Shown: positions 1-5,509 of the stretch, in pieces
Position numbering within the stretch: position 1 is the stretch's first letter
How the letters are laid out: the number at the start of each line of letters is the position of its first letter
Assembly (NCBI GenBank): GCA_030696435.1
Contig: JAUYSF010000054.1
Coordinates: forward strand, 1 to 5,509
DNA length: 5,509 bases
Direction: 5' to 3'
From: Desulfoprunum sp.
GTDB taxonomy: Bacteria; Desulfobacterota; Desulfobulbia; Desulfobulbales; Desulfocapsaceae
Program-made: the position numbers and the translations under genes
The notes under the pieces: generated by a model
What the model was told of the DNA's origin: nothing
The model's database searches: none
The model's input: the letters and a program-made list of their open reading frames with translations, nothing else

Positions 1-52
1 AACAGTGACTGAGGGATTCCGGATAGTAGTCTTGGAAAGATTTTTTATTCAT
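1..52 (-). CDS. 5' end of a gene, possibly PaaI-like thioesterase (partial)
   Basis: Only the first 17 codons lie inside the window; the gene continues past the left edge. The start is an ATG at 52-50, with a GAGGG ribosome binding site at 64-60, seven bases upstream. The visible peptide is MNKKSFQDYYPESLSHC. From memory of the family, an N-terminus of the form FQ-DYYP-x-x-L-SHC, usually followed by YGCG, is typical of a hotdog-fold PaaI-type acyl-CoA thioesterase group in proteobacteria. That identification rests on 17 residues and is tentative; the existence of a start codon with a good binding site is firmer. It follows the aminotransferase on the same strand after a 76-base gap filled mostly by the inverted repeat, so the two could be one transcript or be separated by it. 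Confidence 0.5.
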   Translation of the reverse strand, partial: MNKKSFQDYYPESLSHC

Positions 53-66
53 AGAGTTTCCCTCGT

Positions 67-134
67 AAATAACTAGGGACACTCCCCAGTTTTTTGATGT
101 GAAAATTAAAACAGGGGAGTGTCCCTAGTTATTT
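67..134. repeat. Perfect 21-bp inverted repeat, MITE/REP-like element
   Basis: The arms at 67-87 and 114-134 are exact reverse complements (21 of 21), separated by 26 bases. The left arm contains AACTAGGGACACTCCCC. After one mismatch (88/113), five more pairs form (89-93 with 108-112), so the stem could reach 26 pairs around a 14-base loop. The arms are GC-rich inside and end in AAAT/ATTT. From established knowledge, short palindromes of the AGGGACA...TCCCC type are common around REP-associated (Y1) tyrosine transposases and as scattered non-autonomous copies in Desulfobacterota; no transposase is present here. It lies between two same-strand genes, giving the stop codon of one and ending just before the binding site of the other. 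It could fold in RNA and affect termination, decay or translation, but no U-tract follows the stem, so it is not a standard intrinsic terminator. Confidence 0.85.
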
Positions 135-1244
135 CTCTGAACGATGAAGAAAAACCTCAAATTTTTCAAGACAATCTGCCATGTTCTGTCGGCCAAAACC
201 TATGCGGAAACAATCGAGATCCTCTCTATAGAGCGTTCCGGGCAGCAGCAGGACTCCGGCTTTCTCAACGAGGTCGCGGCAAAAATGGGCAACTGATGTG
301 CCGAGATAGCGTGGGAAGGCAATGGGGCCGGCTTTTGGCTCATGCCACTGGAACAAATCCGTATGGGCTGCGAAAAAGGCATTCAGCTGAACCAGGTTCG
401 AGCGGATTATGGCCATATTTCGGGCAACAATCGCATCTCGATGGTGCAGAGCAAGAGTGGCCAGAAACTCGCTCGGGGCACTGTTGCAGATGGTCGTGTA
501 ATCTTTGAAGGCCGCAAGTTCCCGAAAGAGAGATCTGTTTCGGGTGTAAATCCAGCCAATCCGCAGGCCGGCAAGGCCATAGGTCTTTGACATTACGCCA
601 AGAGAGACAGCCCGCTCGTTGATATCCGCAAGTGCCGGCAGGCGCTCGGCCGAATCATATTCCAGCCCGCGATACACCTCGTCGGAAAAAATCAGAAAGC
701 CGTGTTCATCCGACAACCTTGAGAGTTCGGTTATGAATTCAATGCCGGGCAGAAAGCCGGTCGGATTATGGGGAACGTTGATCACCACCATTTTCATTCT
801 GCTTGTCAGCCTATCCCGCAAGAAATCGAGATCAAGTGTCCAGGACCGGCCAGGATCGGCCTGCCATTCGATCACTTCCGCGCCGATACTCCGGGCAACT
901 TCACCGAGGGATTGATAATACGGGGAGTGGACGATGATAGTATCTCCCGGTTCCAGGGTGGCATGCATGCAATTGAAAATCGCCTCTTCGGCCCCGGCGT
1001 GCACAAGAATATGCTCAGGGGAACTCTGCCTGTACAACGAGGCGATTTCCTGCCGCAGCTCCGGGCTGCCGAGCGATTCGGTGTAGCCGAGCCGTAGCGA
1101 CAGAAAACGCTCGTGCGCCTCAGGCTCTTTCTGCAGCAAATCCTTGATCGAGAGACTTTCGCAGTCGGAGCAGCACAGCAGGTACGGGGCCGAAAACTCA
1201 TGCTCGGCAAAATAGCGCTCCAGGAGAAAAGGCCTGGGTTTCAT
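129..1244 (-). CDS. Class I/II fold-type I PLP-dependent aminotransferase
   Basis: A 371-residue, apparently full-length cytosolic enzyme of the aspartate aminotransferase superfamily. Visible landmarks in order: SPYYQS near residues 107-112 (substrate/cofactor loop); NVPHNPTG at 156-163, with the Asn-Pro that contacts the PLP ring; SDEVYR at 187-192, with Asp188 for the pyridine nitrogen and Tyr191; SKTYGLAGLRIGW at 219-231, with Lys220 as the Schiff-base lysine and Arg228 for phosphate; and FRIGFG at 346-351, with Arg347 likely binding the substrate carboxylate. All catalytic residues are present. The N-terminus (KPRPFLLERYFAEHEFSAPY) is like that of capreomycidine-synthase-type and related uncharacterised aminotransferases, but the amino acid substrate cannot be read from sequence. 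The ATG at 1244 has AAGGAG at 1258-1253, eight bases upstream, and overlaps the preceding frame's stop as ATGA, suggesting translational coupling. Its last lysine codon and TAA fall inside the inverted repeat, so the native C-terminus may have been altered slightly. Confidence 0.93.
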   Translation of the reverse strand: MKPRPFLLERYFAEHEFSAPYLLCCSDCESLSIKDLLQKEPEAHERFLSLRLGYTESLGSPELRQEIASLYRQSSPEHILVHAGAEEAIFNCMHATLEPGDTIIVHSPYYQSLGEVARSIGAEVIEWQADPGRSWTLDLDFLRDRLTSRMKMVVINVPHNPTGFLPGIEFITELSRLSDEHGFLIFSDEVYRGLEYDSAERLPALADINERAVSLGVMSKTYGLAGLRIGWIYTRNRSLFRELAAFKDYTTICNSAPSEFLATLALHHRDAIVARNMAIIRSNLVQLNAFFAAHTDLFQWHEPKAGPIAFPRYLGTSVAHFCRDLVEKAGVLLLPGTLYREDLDCFRIGFGRQNMADCLEKFEVFLHRSEK

Positions 1245-1444
1245 TTGGGCAACTCCTTGTTTTTAAATAATAACCGTAATAAGTATACCTTATTCTCCCG
1301 GCGGTTTCGGTTTTTGGATCGATCGAGTGAGTTCAGAGCGATCAGAGGTCTCAGGCTGTCAATAATCTGCTCCCGCAATACCCAACGGTGGAGCTTGCGG
1401 TATATATCGGGATCAAGGCAATAGCTCTTTCCAGCCAAATCCAC
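1241..1444 (-). CDS. Small unrecognised ORF coupled to the aminotransferase; possible 3' remnant
   Basis: A 67-codon frame begins with GTG at 1444-1442 and ends in TGA at 1243-1241, overlapping the aminotransferase ATG by four bases. The predicted product is basic in its second half (DRSKNRNRRENK near 43-54) and has no membrane segment or motif I recognise. The same frame stays open upstream to a TAG at 1582-1580, adding 45 codons without ATG, GTG or TTG. Those codons read like real protein: aromatic-rich, with YWKQPFKAIPGFGCYGPLGG followed by KYGESL. Two readings are possible: a short gene starting at GTG, or the 3' end of a longer gene whose start was lost by deletion or frameshift. The four-base overlap favours a genuine gene end either way. 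I do not assign a function. Confidence 0.45.
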   Translation of the reverse strand: MDLAGKSYCLDPDIYRKLHRWVLREQIIDSLRPLIALNSLDRSKNRNRRENKVYLLRLLFKNKELPK

Positions 1445-1450
1445 TAGTGA

Positions 1451-1456
1451 CTCCCC
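1451..1456 (-). promoter_or_regulatory. Ribosome binding site for the GTG at 1444
   Basis: On the minus strand GGGGAG lies six bases before the GTG at 1444. It is the only reason to pick this start; no other usable start exists in this frame. It may be fortuitous, because it also encodes Gly-Glu within the open, protein-like upstream part of the same frame. Confidence 0.35.
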
Positions 1457-1576
1457 ATATTTACCGCCAAGAGGCCCATAGCAGCCAAACCCCGGGATAG
1501 CTTTGAATGGCTGCTTCCAATAACCTTCAGACCTCTCACTATATCGTTTCCAAAACAGATCCCAACTCCAGTATTC

Positions 1577-1605
1577 AGTCTACTTATAATACCCTGTCAT
1601 TTCAA
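1577..1605 (-). promoter_or_regulatory. Weak candidate promoter for the leftward gene block
   Basis: On the minus strand TTGAAA (1605-1600) is followed after 17 bases by TAGACT (1582-1577), each matching sigma-70 consensus at four or more of six positions. An overlapping TATTATAAG string (1591-1583) is a better -10 by itself but has no good -35 at normal spacing. It sits just upstream of the open part of the small minus-strand frame, the right place to drive that frame and the aminotransferase. It is recognised only by eye. Confidence 0.22.
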
Positions 1606-1639
1606 GGGGTGGTCAGGATGGCAGCGCCGTAAACTCGGA

Positions 1640-1668
1640 TTGCAAAGCAGATGACGGTGTGGCATAGT
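1640..1668 (+). promoter_or_regulatory. Weak candidate promoter for the LTA-synthase-like gene
   Basis: TTGCAA (1640-1645) and CATAGT (1663-1668) are 17 bases apart, each matching the sigma-70 consensus at four of six positions. If used, it would give a leader of about 175 bases that includes the hairpin at 1763-1793. It was chosen by eye and is one of several possible weak matches. Confidence 0.2.
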
Positions 1669-1762
1669 CTGCGGCAAAACTCTCAGCAGCCTACCTCTTG
1701 CCGGTGTGGAGTGTTGAAGGAGCGCTCCCTGCGGAAGGGGGGAAAGTCAAATCTGGATTCCA

Positions 1763-1793
1763 CTGCTCGTGCAGGGGGCCAGCGCAGGAGCAG
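1763..1793 (+). other. Stem-loop in the leader of the LTA-synthase-like gene
   Basis: CTGCTC (1763-1768) pairs with GAGCAG (1788-1793). After a single G/G mismatch, TGC (1770-1772) pairs with GCA (1784-1786), closing an 11-base loop. No T-run follows, so it is not an intrinsic terminator. It lies 60 bases before the chosen start codon and could be a leader structure, though hairpins of this size also occur by chance. Confidence 0.3.
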
Positions 1794-1840
1794 CCGGACG
1801 TTCTCTCAACTGTGAGCGGCAAAAGAACCTGAACCAAGAT

Positions 1841-1844
1841 AGGA
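1841..1844 (+). promoter_or_regulatory. Ribosome binding site deciding the GTG start at 1853
   Basis: AGGA within GATAGGAAAAATAGA lies eight bases before the GTG at 1853. The in-frame GTG at 1769 has no such site and would add 28 polar, Gly/Ala/Arg-rich residues before the first membrane segment, so the 1853 start is preferred. Confidence 0.6.
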
Positions 1845-1852
1845 AAAATAGA

Positions 1853-3685
1853 GTGAAGAACAGCAAACAACTCCTTCCCCGAGCCCTACGATGGTTCATC
1901 ATCATCGGCTTTGTGGTCCTCTGGTATGCTCTGGTCCAGGCTATAAGCCATGTGATCTTTCATGTTACGATCAAGACTGCGGCTATGCCACAGGATCTGG
2001 CGGCGCACCTGCTGCTGGCGGCTCTTTGCTATGGCCTGGCGGGTGGTCGCCTTACCCTGGCGCTGCCGGCTATTGCCACTCTGGTTGCCGCCATCAATCT
2101 TTGTAATGCCGGCAAGATAGCATTCTATGGGACGCCGGTGATGCCTGATGATTTTCTGGCTCTACGCAACCTCTTTATGCTGCTCACCGGCTGGCAGTTG
2201 GTCGGGGCTGTCACCATTGTCTTCCTGCCGATCACTCTGCTGCTTTGCATGATCAGTTGGCGGCGACGGCAGACCTGGTTTCTCCTTGGCCTCATGACCT
2301 TGTGCATAGCGGCGGTGATTATGAAACCCGAGCCGGTCGTCAAGGTGATGGATGCGGTGTTCAAGAACAGCGTCTGGAATCAGCGCGGTAATTTTGAAAG
2401 CCGTGGCATCCTTATCCATATCGTGCAGGAGTCTGTCCGCCAGAAGGCGCGGAGTGCCAGCCCGCCTGCCGCCAAAGAGGTCGCCGAGGCCCTGGCCGTT
2501 TTGCAGTCGCTCAAACCAAAACAGGATGCAATAATCAACCCGCAGGGATCCGGAAAGCAGCCGCGCAATGTCCACATGATTCTCCTGGAGTCGTTCTGGG
2601 ATGCTGCCCTGCTTACCGGCTCGGGGCTCTCTGAAGATCCGCTCGATCCGGAGTTCCGTAAACTTTGGCAGGCTGCCGGCAATTCGCATGTCCTGTCGCC
2701 GGTCTTCGGGGGCTACACCGCCAATCCGGAGTTCGAGGTCCTCTGCGGTTTGCCGGTGACGGAGAATCAGGTGTTTTTCGAGGTTGGTCTGCACAATAGC
2801 GTGGCCTGCCTGCCACAGGTCCTGCGCGATGCTGGGTACCGGAGTGTTGTCTCGCATCCCAACGTAGCCGGATTCTGGAACCGGGTGAACGCCTATCGGC
2901 GCATCGGTTTCGACACCTACTGGTCGGAGCGGGACTTCGCGCTCGATGACCAGAACGGTGAATTCCTCAGTGACGCCTCGCTCTACCGTCAGGTGATGAC
3001 CAAGGTGACGCCCATCGCTGCTAGCGGGACGCCGGTCTTCGATTATATCCTTACGTATTTCGGCCATGTCGCCTATCCGTTGAACGCCCAGCGGCCAAAG
3101 AAGATCACGACGACGGATAAAAATGCCCTGCTCAATGCCTATGTCAATCTTATGTACTATAAGTCACGGGAACTGATGGCGTTCCTGGAGAAATTGCAGA
3201 AGGATGATCCCGATAGTCTGATTGTCCTCTTCGGTGATCATCTGCCGTTTCTCGGCCCAGGTTTTTATGGTTTCCTCCGTTCGAACCTCCTGACCGATAA
3301 CCGGGCAACGATGACCGATGCCATGGTCTACACCCTGACGGCCACCCCCCTTGTGGTTATTGACGGGCGGCGTGGGCCTGTGGCCCTCGGCGATGTGCCG
3401 ATGTACCGACTGCCGGCCCTGATCCTCGATCTCCTCGGCATGGAAGGCGGGCCGGTGGTCCGTCTCTCCCCCTCTCCGGGGAATGCGGCTCTTCGGCCTC
3501 TACCGGGGATGTATTGGCATGGTGAGAAGGGCAGGCAGAAGGTCTGCCGTGAAGGGCAGAACCAACAAGATTGTGCGGAGACGGATCAGTGGCTGCAAGC
3601 GATCATCACCGTCACCCGCGACCTCTTCAGCGGTGAGCAGTATGGTCTGTCGGAAATTGAGAGGTCAGGGAAGGGGAGACAGTGA
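1853..3685 (+). CDS. LTA synthase/OpgB-like membrane phosphoglycerol transferase (sulfatase fold)
   Basis: A 610-residue inner-membrane protein with the LtaS layout: about five N-terminal membrane segments (roughly residues 14-36, 47-64, 66-85, 112-133 and 140-156), a linker, then a large periplasmic alkaline-phosphatase/sulfatase-fold domain. The catalytic set of the family is visible: Glu246 in NVHMILLESFWD (metal ligand), Thr289 in GGYTANPEFE (nucleophile that carries the phospho group), and Asp462-His463 in FGDHLP (metal ligands). Known relatives move phosphoglycerol from phosphatidylglycerol onto teichoic acid (LtaS) or onto periplasmic glucans (OpgB/MdoB), and others use phosphoethanolamine. 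In a Gram-negative host next to a glucan-synthase-like gene, modifying a periplasmic glucan is the likelier role, but this is inferred from context. The gene ends 29 bases from the convergent AT-rich gene, with no clear terminator between them. Confidence 0.9.
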   Translation: MKNSKQLLPRALRWFIIIGFVVLWYALVQAISHVIFHVTIKTAAMPQDLAAHLLLAALCYGLAGGRLTLALPAIATLVAAINLCNAGKIAFYGTPVMPDDFLALRNLFMLLTGWQLVGAVTIVFLPITLLLCMISWRRRQTWFLLGLMTLCIAAVIMKPEPVVKVMDAVFKNSVWNQRGNFESRGILIHIVQESVRQKARSASPPAAKEVAEALAVLQSLKPKQDAIINPQGSGKQPRNVHMILLESFWDAALLTGSGLSEDPLDPEFRKLWQAAGNSHVLSPVFGGYTANPEFEVLCGLPVTENQVFFEVGLHNSVACLPQVLRDAGYRSVVSHPNVAGFWNRVNAYRRIGFDTYWSERDFALDDQNGEFLSDASLYRQVMTKVTPIAASGTPVFDYILTYFGHVAYPLNAQRPKKITTTDKNALLNAYVNLMYYKSRELMAFLEKLQKDDPDSLIVLFGDHLPFLGPGFYGFLRSNLLTDNRATMTDAMVYTLTATPLVVIDGRRGPVALGDVPMYRLPALILDLLGMEGGPVVRLSPSPGNAALRPLPGMYWHGEKGRQKVCREGQNQQDCAETDQWLQAIITVTRDLFSGEQYGLSEIERSGKGRQ

Positions 3686-3714
3686 CAGGTGGGATGCTGT
3701 TGTTGATATGCATT

Positions 3715-4491
3715 CTATCCCTCTTCATAAGAATCCCATTGTTTACCGGATGGGCTCTGTAAGAAATCACGGATTCTTTTTTTCATAGAAGTCTCTTCCT
3801 GTGAATCTGTAAGAATAAAATATGCTCTTGGACTATACGGACGGAAGCGAAGCGCAAAAATCTGACCAGAAGGTTTGATTAGGTTTCTTAATTCACCAAC
3901 TCTTGTTTTTATCTGATCCGAGTGAGTTCCGTGATTGATGTGGCGATTAAGATGATGGTAAATAACACAGACTTGTTTGTCTTTAGCTAATATTGAAATG
4001 TCCGAATAATAAGAAAACTTCCCAGACCTTATTTGGTTTATCTTGGGGCATGATGCTATTTGTAGACCATTGTCAGGATCAAGAAATACTACGTTGCAGT
4101 TTGAGATGCTTTGATTGGCATTCTTTAGCCAATCCTTTCTTCTGAAATCTCTTTCTTCCTTGTCTTTATGGCTTTGTGAAGAATAACGTAAATGGAAATC
4201 AAGCAGCTCTGAAAAATAAACAGTGTCGTCTGGAAGCAAACCTGCTTTTTCGAGTGAAGCAATAGATCGCTTGCCAGCCAAGACCTTTTTTAACTTTTCG
4301 CAAAGATCTTGATCACAGTCTAAGAAACGCCGCTCATTGACATAACCGATATGGCCCCCATCATTATTATGAGATTCGTCAGGGAAGTGATACCAAATAA
4401 CGCCAATTACATGACTTGTGTTGACAAATAAATACCTCAACAAAGCGAACTTGCCAAAATCTCCTACATCACCAGCGTATCGATCTTGCAT
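3715..4491 (-). CDS. Conserved uncharacterised protein, DRYxGDxGDFGK / DPDNGL family
   Basis: A 258-residue soluble protein with no signal peptide or membrane segment. Its opening, MQDRYAGDVGDFGKFALLR, is one I know from scattered hypothetical proteins in accessory regions and prophages. Other likely signature stretches are WYHFPDESHNNDGGHIGY (33-50), VVFLDPDNGL (134-143), VCVIYHHLNRH (174-184) and SPRAYFILT (220-228). The acidic DPDNG loop after a hydrophobic strand, together with His-rich motifs, suggests a metal- or nucleotide-dependent enzyme, but I cannot name a reaction. The ATG at 4491 has AAGGGA at 4500-4495. The gene is strikingly AT-rich beside its neighbours: by hand count 27% GC in 3961-4020 versus 65% in 4741-4800 of the glycosyltransferase. 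It starts 30 bases after that gene's stop on the same strand, so it may be read through from it. The composition points to horizontal acquisition. Confidence 0.85.
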   Translation of the reverse strand: MQDRYAGDVGDFGKFALLRYLFVNTSHVIGVIWYHFPDESHNNDGGHIGYVNERRFLDCDQDLCEKLKKVLAGKRSIASLEKAGLLPDDTVYFSELLDFHLRYSSQSHKDKEERDFRRKDWLKNANQSISNCNVVFLDPDNGLQIASCPKINQIRSGKFSYYSDISILAKDKQVCVIYHHLNRHINHGTHSDQIKTRVGELRNLIKPSGQIFALRFRPYSPRAYFILTDSQEETSMKKRIRDFLQSPSGKQWDSYEEG

Positions 4492-4521
4492 ATTTCCCTT
4501 TGATCATTGGACCATACAATC

Positions 4522-5509
4522 TTACTTCCGCCCCGAACTCGCCAAAGGCCGCATCTTGCCGACCAGCTTGGCCGACATCCTCGGCATGCCGCTGATCAGT
4601 GAAACGAGCACTGCCGCGGCGTAGGGCACACTCTGGACAGCAAGCACCAAGGCCCAGACCCGGATGTCGAGCATCGTGCCATCTGGACGGCCGAGCACGG
4701 CGTAGGCCGAGAGGAGGAGGGCTATCAGGAACAGCAGTTCCTCGCGGGCGTCGATTAAGGCCTGAAAAAGGGCGTTGGCCTTGGCCCGTTTCGGGGTGCG
4801 GAAGAAGCCGATGCCGCGGGTGATAAAGCCGGTGAGCATGGCCCTGGCGATGACATGCGACAGAGCAAGGCCCGCCAGGCCTGCAGCCATACTCTGGAGC
4901 AGGGTGGCCGATACCCGGCGGCGATAGAGGAAAAACATCTTCACACTCTTGAAGACGAACAGGGTCAGGGGCAGGATCGCAAAGATGATATGAGGCGGCG
5001 CGACGTAAGACGGGAACATGGCCATGCCGACCGACCAGGCCAGGGCCATGAAGTTGAAGAGCAGATTGATGCCGTCGGCGAACCAGGGTAGCCAGCCGGC
5101 GATAAAGTGGTAGCGCTGGCCGAGGGTCAGGTTGGTTGATTCCAGACCGATGAGTTTCATCATGTGATGACGGACGATGATGACCGCTCCGTAGGCCCAG
5201 CGGAAGCGCTGCTTCTTATAGTCCATGAAGGTGTCGGGCATCAGGCCCTGACCATAGCTTTGCGGCAGGTAGGTGGCGTCATAGCCGCGCTCGAAGATAC
5301 GCAGACCGAGCTCGGCATCCTCGGTGATGCACCATTCCGCCCAGCCTCCAACCTCGTCGAGTACCGCCCGGCGTACCAGGGTCATGGTGCCGTGCTGGAT
5401 GATGGCGTTTCGCTCGTTGCGGGTCACCATGCCGATGTCGAAGAAGCCGCGGTATTCCACATTGCACATGGCCTTGAAGGCGTTTTCAGTGTCGTCGCGG
5501 TAGTCCTGC
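4522..5509 (-). CDS. Processive family 2 glycosyltransferase, NdvB/beta-glucan synthase-like (C-terminal part)
   Basis: The frame is open to the right edge, so only the C-terminal 328 residues are seen (first full codon at 5508-5506). The start codon and N-terminal part lie outside; the ATG at 5469 is internal, since the frame continues upstream as QDYRDDTENAFKA. Catalytic-domain motifs are clear: ITEDAELGLRI (about 61-71), whose TED carries the catalytic base, and KKQRFRW (98-104), the QxxRW motif of processive synthases. After this, hydrophobic stretches near 133-165, 172-193, 205-225, 256-275 and 282-305 form the membrane channel. QDYRD, IQHGTMTLVRR and LTLGQRYHFIAGWLPW are stretches I associate with NdvB/NdvC-type beta-1,3-glucan synthases rather than cellulose synthase. 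The likely role is polymerising a beta-glucan from UDP-glucose and exporting it across the inner membrane; linkage and sugar are inferred from resemblance. It converges with the phosphotransferase gene across the AT-rich gene. Confidence 0.88.
   Translation of the reverse strand, partial: QDYRDDTENAFKAMCNVEYRGFFDIGMVTRNERNAIIQHGTMTLVRRAVLDEVGGWAEWCITEDAELGLRIFERGYDATYLPQSYGQGLMPDTFMDYKKQRFRWAYGAVIIVRHHMMKLIGLESTNLTLGQRYHFIAGWLPWFADGINLLFNFMALAWSVGMAMFPSYVAPPHIIFAILPLTLFVFKSVKMFFLYRRRVSATLLQSMAAGLAGLALSHVIARAMLTGFITRGIGFFRTPKRAKANALFQALIDAREELLFLIALLLSAYAVLGRPDGTMLDIRVWALVLAVQSVPYAAAVLVSLISGMPRMSAKLVGKMRPLASSGRK

Larger units (their letters stand above)
1583..1852. other. Intergenic region between divergent blocks, no supported gene
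   Basis: About 270 bases separate the leftward frames from the rightward phosphotransferase gene. On the minus strand one frame is open for about 49 codons (roughly 1748-1599, ending in TGA). It is rich in Pro, Leu, His and Arg, has a single internal ATG (1665) and no clear binding site, so I do not call it. A 10-base perfect palindrome, GGAGCGCTCC, lies at 1719-1728. I could not match the stretch to a riboswitch, a small RNA or an insertion sequence end. It may simply be leader sequence plus decayed DNA. Confidence 0.5.

Noticed and set aside
67..134. Inverted repeat as an intrinsic terminator
   Set aside because: The stem is strong but neither side is followed by a T-run; the outer flanks read ATTTACGAGG on the minus strand and ATTTCTCTGA on the plus strand.
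119..508. Plus-strand frame of 129 codons starting inside the inverted repeat
   Set aside because: It is antisense to the 3' end of the well-supported aminotransferase and has no binding site or family resemblance.
1599..1748. Minus-strand frame rich in Pro, His, Leu and Arg, with an internal ATG at 1665
   Set aside because: From the ATG only about 22 codons remain, no binding site is evident and the composition looks like chance translation.
1769..1852. Upstream GTG start adding 28 residues to the phosphotransferase
   Set aside because: No ribosome binding site precedes it, the added residues look non-coding, and the GTG at 1853 has an AGGA at correct spacing followed directly by a typical N-terminus and membrane segment.
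2162..3067. Long minus-strand open frame of 301 codons
   Set aside because: It lies wholly inside the phosphotransferase gene, antisense to it. Its product is Arg-, Asp- and Gly-rich with no recognisable motif, while the plus-strand frame has a full set of catalytic motifs. Long antisense frames are common in GC-rich genes.
4599..5091. Plus-strand frames opposite the glycosyltransferase
   Set aside because: They are shadows of a GC-rich gene: low-complexity Arg/Gly-rich products with no motif, while the minus strand carries TED and QxxRW motifs.

Overview
This window looks like chromosome of a Gram-negative bacterium. It carries a glucan-synthase-type glycosyltransferase and a LtaS/OpgB-type phosphoglycerol-transferase relative, both in moderately GC-rich DNA. 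A short perfect inverted repeat of the kind found near REP-associated transposases would fit a member of the Desulfobacterota (old Deltaproteobacteria), but that assignment is a guess from style, with no marker gene behind it.

Left part (1-1579), all on the minus strand. A small unrecognised reading frame (1444-1241) overlaps by 4 bases a complete fold-type I PLP aminotransferase (1244-129). Next comes a perfect 21-bp inverted repeat (67-134), and then the first 17 codons of another gene (52 to the window edge), whose N-terminus resembles a PaaI-type thioesterase. The outer edge of the repeat supplies the aminotransferase's last codon and stop, and ends just before the next gene's ribosome binding site. 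The small frame stays open, with protein-like content, far upstream of its only usable start, so it may be the tail of a truncated gene.

Middle (1580-1852) is about 270 bases with no gene I can support. It separates the divergent left block from the plus-strand gene and holds weak promoter-like strings on each strand and one good hairpin in the leader of the next gene.

Right part (1853-5509). A plus-strand LTA-synthase/OpgB-like membrane phosphotransferase (1853-3685) faces two minus-strand genes: an AT-rich gene for an uncharacterised conserved protein (4491-3715), and a GC-rich processive family 2 glycosyltransferase related to NdvB-type beta-glucan synthases that runs off the right edge (5509-4522). 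The glycosyltransferase and the phosphotransferase suggest a periplasmic glucan that is made and exported by one enzyme and decorated with a phospho-alcohol group by the other. The AT-rich gene between them looks like a later arrival.

I found no rRNA, tRNA, CRISPR array or complete transposon. The most interesting items are the glucan/phosphotransferase pairing, the AT-rich DPDNG-motif gene, and the inverted repeat placed exactly between two genes.
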